Below are positions 15,813 to 16,331 of a stretch of 16,331 nucleotides of DNA, piece by piece. The notes beneath the pieces are model-generated. The model had not been told where the DNA came from. It searched no databases and saw nothing but the letters and a program-made list of their open reading frames with translations. The translations under genes were made by a program, and so were the position numbers. Position 1 is the stretch's first letter; each line of letters starts with the position of its first letter. Origin of the DNA: Bacteriovoracaceae bacterium (GTDB taxonomy: Bacteria > Bdellovibrionota > Bacteriovoracia > Bacteriovoracales > Bacteriovoracaceae); assembly GCA_947440875.1 (NCBI GenBank), contig CANETG010000032.1:1-16331 (forward strand), written 5' to 3'.

Positions 15813-16067
15813 ATGAAGATTCTCAGGATTGAAGAAGTCTGTCGATTTACCAGAATAGAAGAAGATGTGATTCTTCGATTCGTGAATGAGGAATGGATTT
15901 ATCCGAAAGAATTGGTAGAACTCGGTTTTGATGAAGAGGATTTAGCGAGGATTCATCTCATTGAAGAGCTACGCCAAGATTTTGGAGTCAATGATGAGGC
16001 AGTACCCATCATCCTCCATCTTATTGATCAGCTCAATTGTCTTCAGATTGAAATAAAAAAGTCTTAA
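15813..16067 (+). CDS. cbpM: CbpM-like modulator of CbpA (MerR-like helix-turn-helix)
   Basis: CbpM binds the J domain of CbpA and inhibits both its co-chaperone and DNA-binding activities. This 84-residue protein resembles E. coli CbpM: an N-terminal MerR-like HTH (EEVCRFTRIEEDVILRFVNE), a YPKE turn, an acidic FDEEDLARI segment, then the helix ELRQDFGVNDEAVPIILHLI and a final LIDQLNCLQIEIKK coiled segment. It is somewhat shorter than the enterobacterial protein at the C-terminus. The ATG at 15813 lies 2 nt after the cbpA stop, with AAGGGAG at 15801-15807 inside the end of cbpA. The tight coupling implies a fixed ratio of co-chaperone to inhibitor. It ends the operon. Confidence 0.87.
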   Translation: MKILRIEEVCRFTRIEEDVILRFVNEEWIYPKELVELGFDEEDLARIHLIEELRQDFGVNDEAVPIILHLIDQLNCLQIEIKKS

Positions 16068-16069
16068 TA

Positions 16070-16136
16070 TCTTGAAACTCATCAAGAGGTTTTGATCAAA
16101 CGGTGTAAGCTGATTGTTTGATACGCCGAGACGTTT
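16070..16136 (+). other. Cluster of small dyads after cbpM
   Basis: Several short inverted repeats lie here. TCTTGA (16070-16075) pairs with TCAAGA (16082-16087) and is followed by GGTTTTG, a possible weak terminator. TTTGATCAAA (16091-16100) is a perfect palindrome. CGGTGTA (16101-16107) pairs with TACGCCG (16122-16128) with one G-U. None has a strong T run. I see no convincing promoter in 16068-16243. Confidence 0.3.
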
Positions 16137-16164
16137 ACCCAAAAAATAGATACAAAGGATTCGC

Positions 16165-16212
16165 ATGGCGGGGGCTTTTTATGATCTTCAGACTTTTACG
16201 CCGGCACATTGA
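16165..16212 (+). CDS. Possible 15-codon upstream ORF or leader peptide
   Basis: ATG at 16165 follows AAAGGA (16154-16159) at 5 nt and reads MAGAFYDLQTFTPAH to a TGA at 16210-16212, 31 nt before the next gene's start. The good SD is the only support; the peptide is too short for codon evidence. It could be a chance frame. Confidence 0.2.
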   Translation: MAGAFYDLQTFTPAH

Positions 16213-16243
16213 TAATTCAAAGAGTCAATTATGAGGACAAAAT

Positions 16244-16331
16244 ATGAGCCACTTTAAGAGAAAAATTTGCAAATCCTGTAATGATAAATCGAAACCACTT
16301 CCGGGCATCTCACCACTCAATGTCTCGTCCA
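16244..16331 (+). CDS. Start of an unidentified gene with a CxxC motif (runs off the window)
   Basis: ATG at 16244 is preceded by GAGGA (16233-16237) with a 6-nt spacer, and the frame stays open to the window edge. The 29 visible residues begin MSHFKRKICKSCNDKSKPLP. The Cys pair C9/C12 followed by a Pro-Leu segment recalls the N-terminus of some pterin-4a-carbinolamine dehydratases and of small zinc-ribbon proteins, but the fragment is too short to decide. It is in the same direction as the cbpM operon but separated by 176 bases, so it probably has its own promoter. Confidence 0.55.
   Translation, partial: MSHFKRKICKSCNDKSKPLPGISPLNVSS

Overview
The window looks like chromosome from a motile, Gram-negative bacterium with moderate GC content (low-to-mid 40s % by eye). 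It has dense, same-strand operons and many 4-base start/stop overlaps. A hybrid CheA, a CheX-type phosphatase, an HD-GYP-like protein and a soluble RsbRD-like kinase would fit a Bdellovibrionota or 'delta-like' lineage. That placement is inference only, because no rRNA or other marker gene is present.

Left part (3-8620, all + strand): a chemosensory operon. In order it holds the C-terminal signalling end of a methyl-accepting chemotaxis protein, CheR, an uncharacterised 50-codon ORF, a 970-residue CheA, CheW, CheB, a stand-alone CheY, an HD-GYP-like protein with a phosphorylation-incompetent receiver-like N-terminus, and a STAS-like/CheX fusion. CheA carries two phosphotransfer domains, two CheW-like domains and a C-terminal receiver. 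Most joints overlap or are within about 25 nt. The one clear gap is cheB-cheY, which has a small hairpin and a strong ribosome binding site. Functionally this is receptor, adaptation enzymes (CheR/CheB), kinase and scaffold (CheA/CheW), output (CheY), signal termination (CheX) and a possible link to cyclic-di-GMP (HD-GYP). No CheD is visible inside the window.

Right part (8635-16067): a stress and low-energy island. A triple-BON protein is encoded on the - strand, convergent with the chemosensory operon. A 255-base divergent intergenic region follows. Then on the + strand come an orphan soluble histidine kinase with an RsbRD-like sensor region, a universal stress protein, a type II (calcium-pump-like) P-type ATPase, a fermentative D-lactate dehydrogenase close to E. 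coli LdhA, a CbpA-type DnaJ co-chaperone and its CbpM-like modulator. ATPase-ldhA-cbpA-cbpM overlap or nearly touch and are probably one transcript. The content suggests a coordinated response to energy limitation, oxygen limitation or envelope stress.

Right edge (16068-16331): a 176-base non-coding stretch with several small dyads and a possible 15-codon upstream ORF, then the 5' end of a gene with a good ribosome binding site and a CxxC motif that runs off the window.

I see no CRISPR array, insertion sequence, phage gene, rRNA or tRNA. The most unusual features are domain architectures inside the chemosensory operon rather than a wholly new system.
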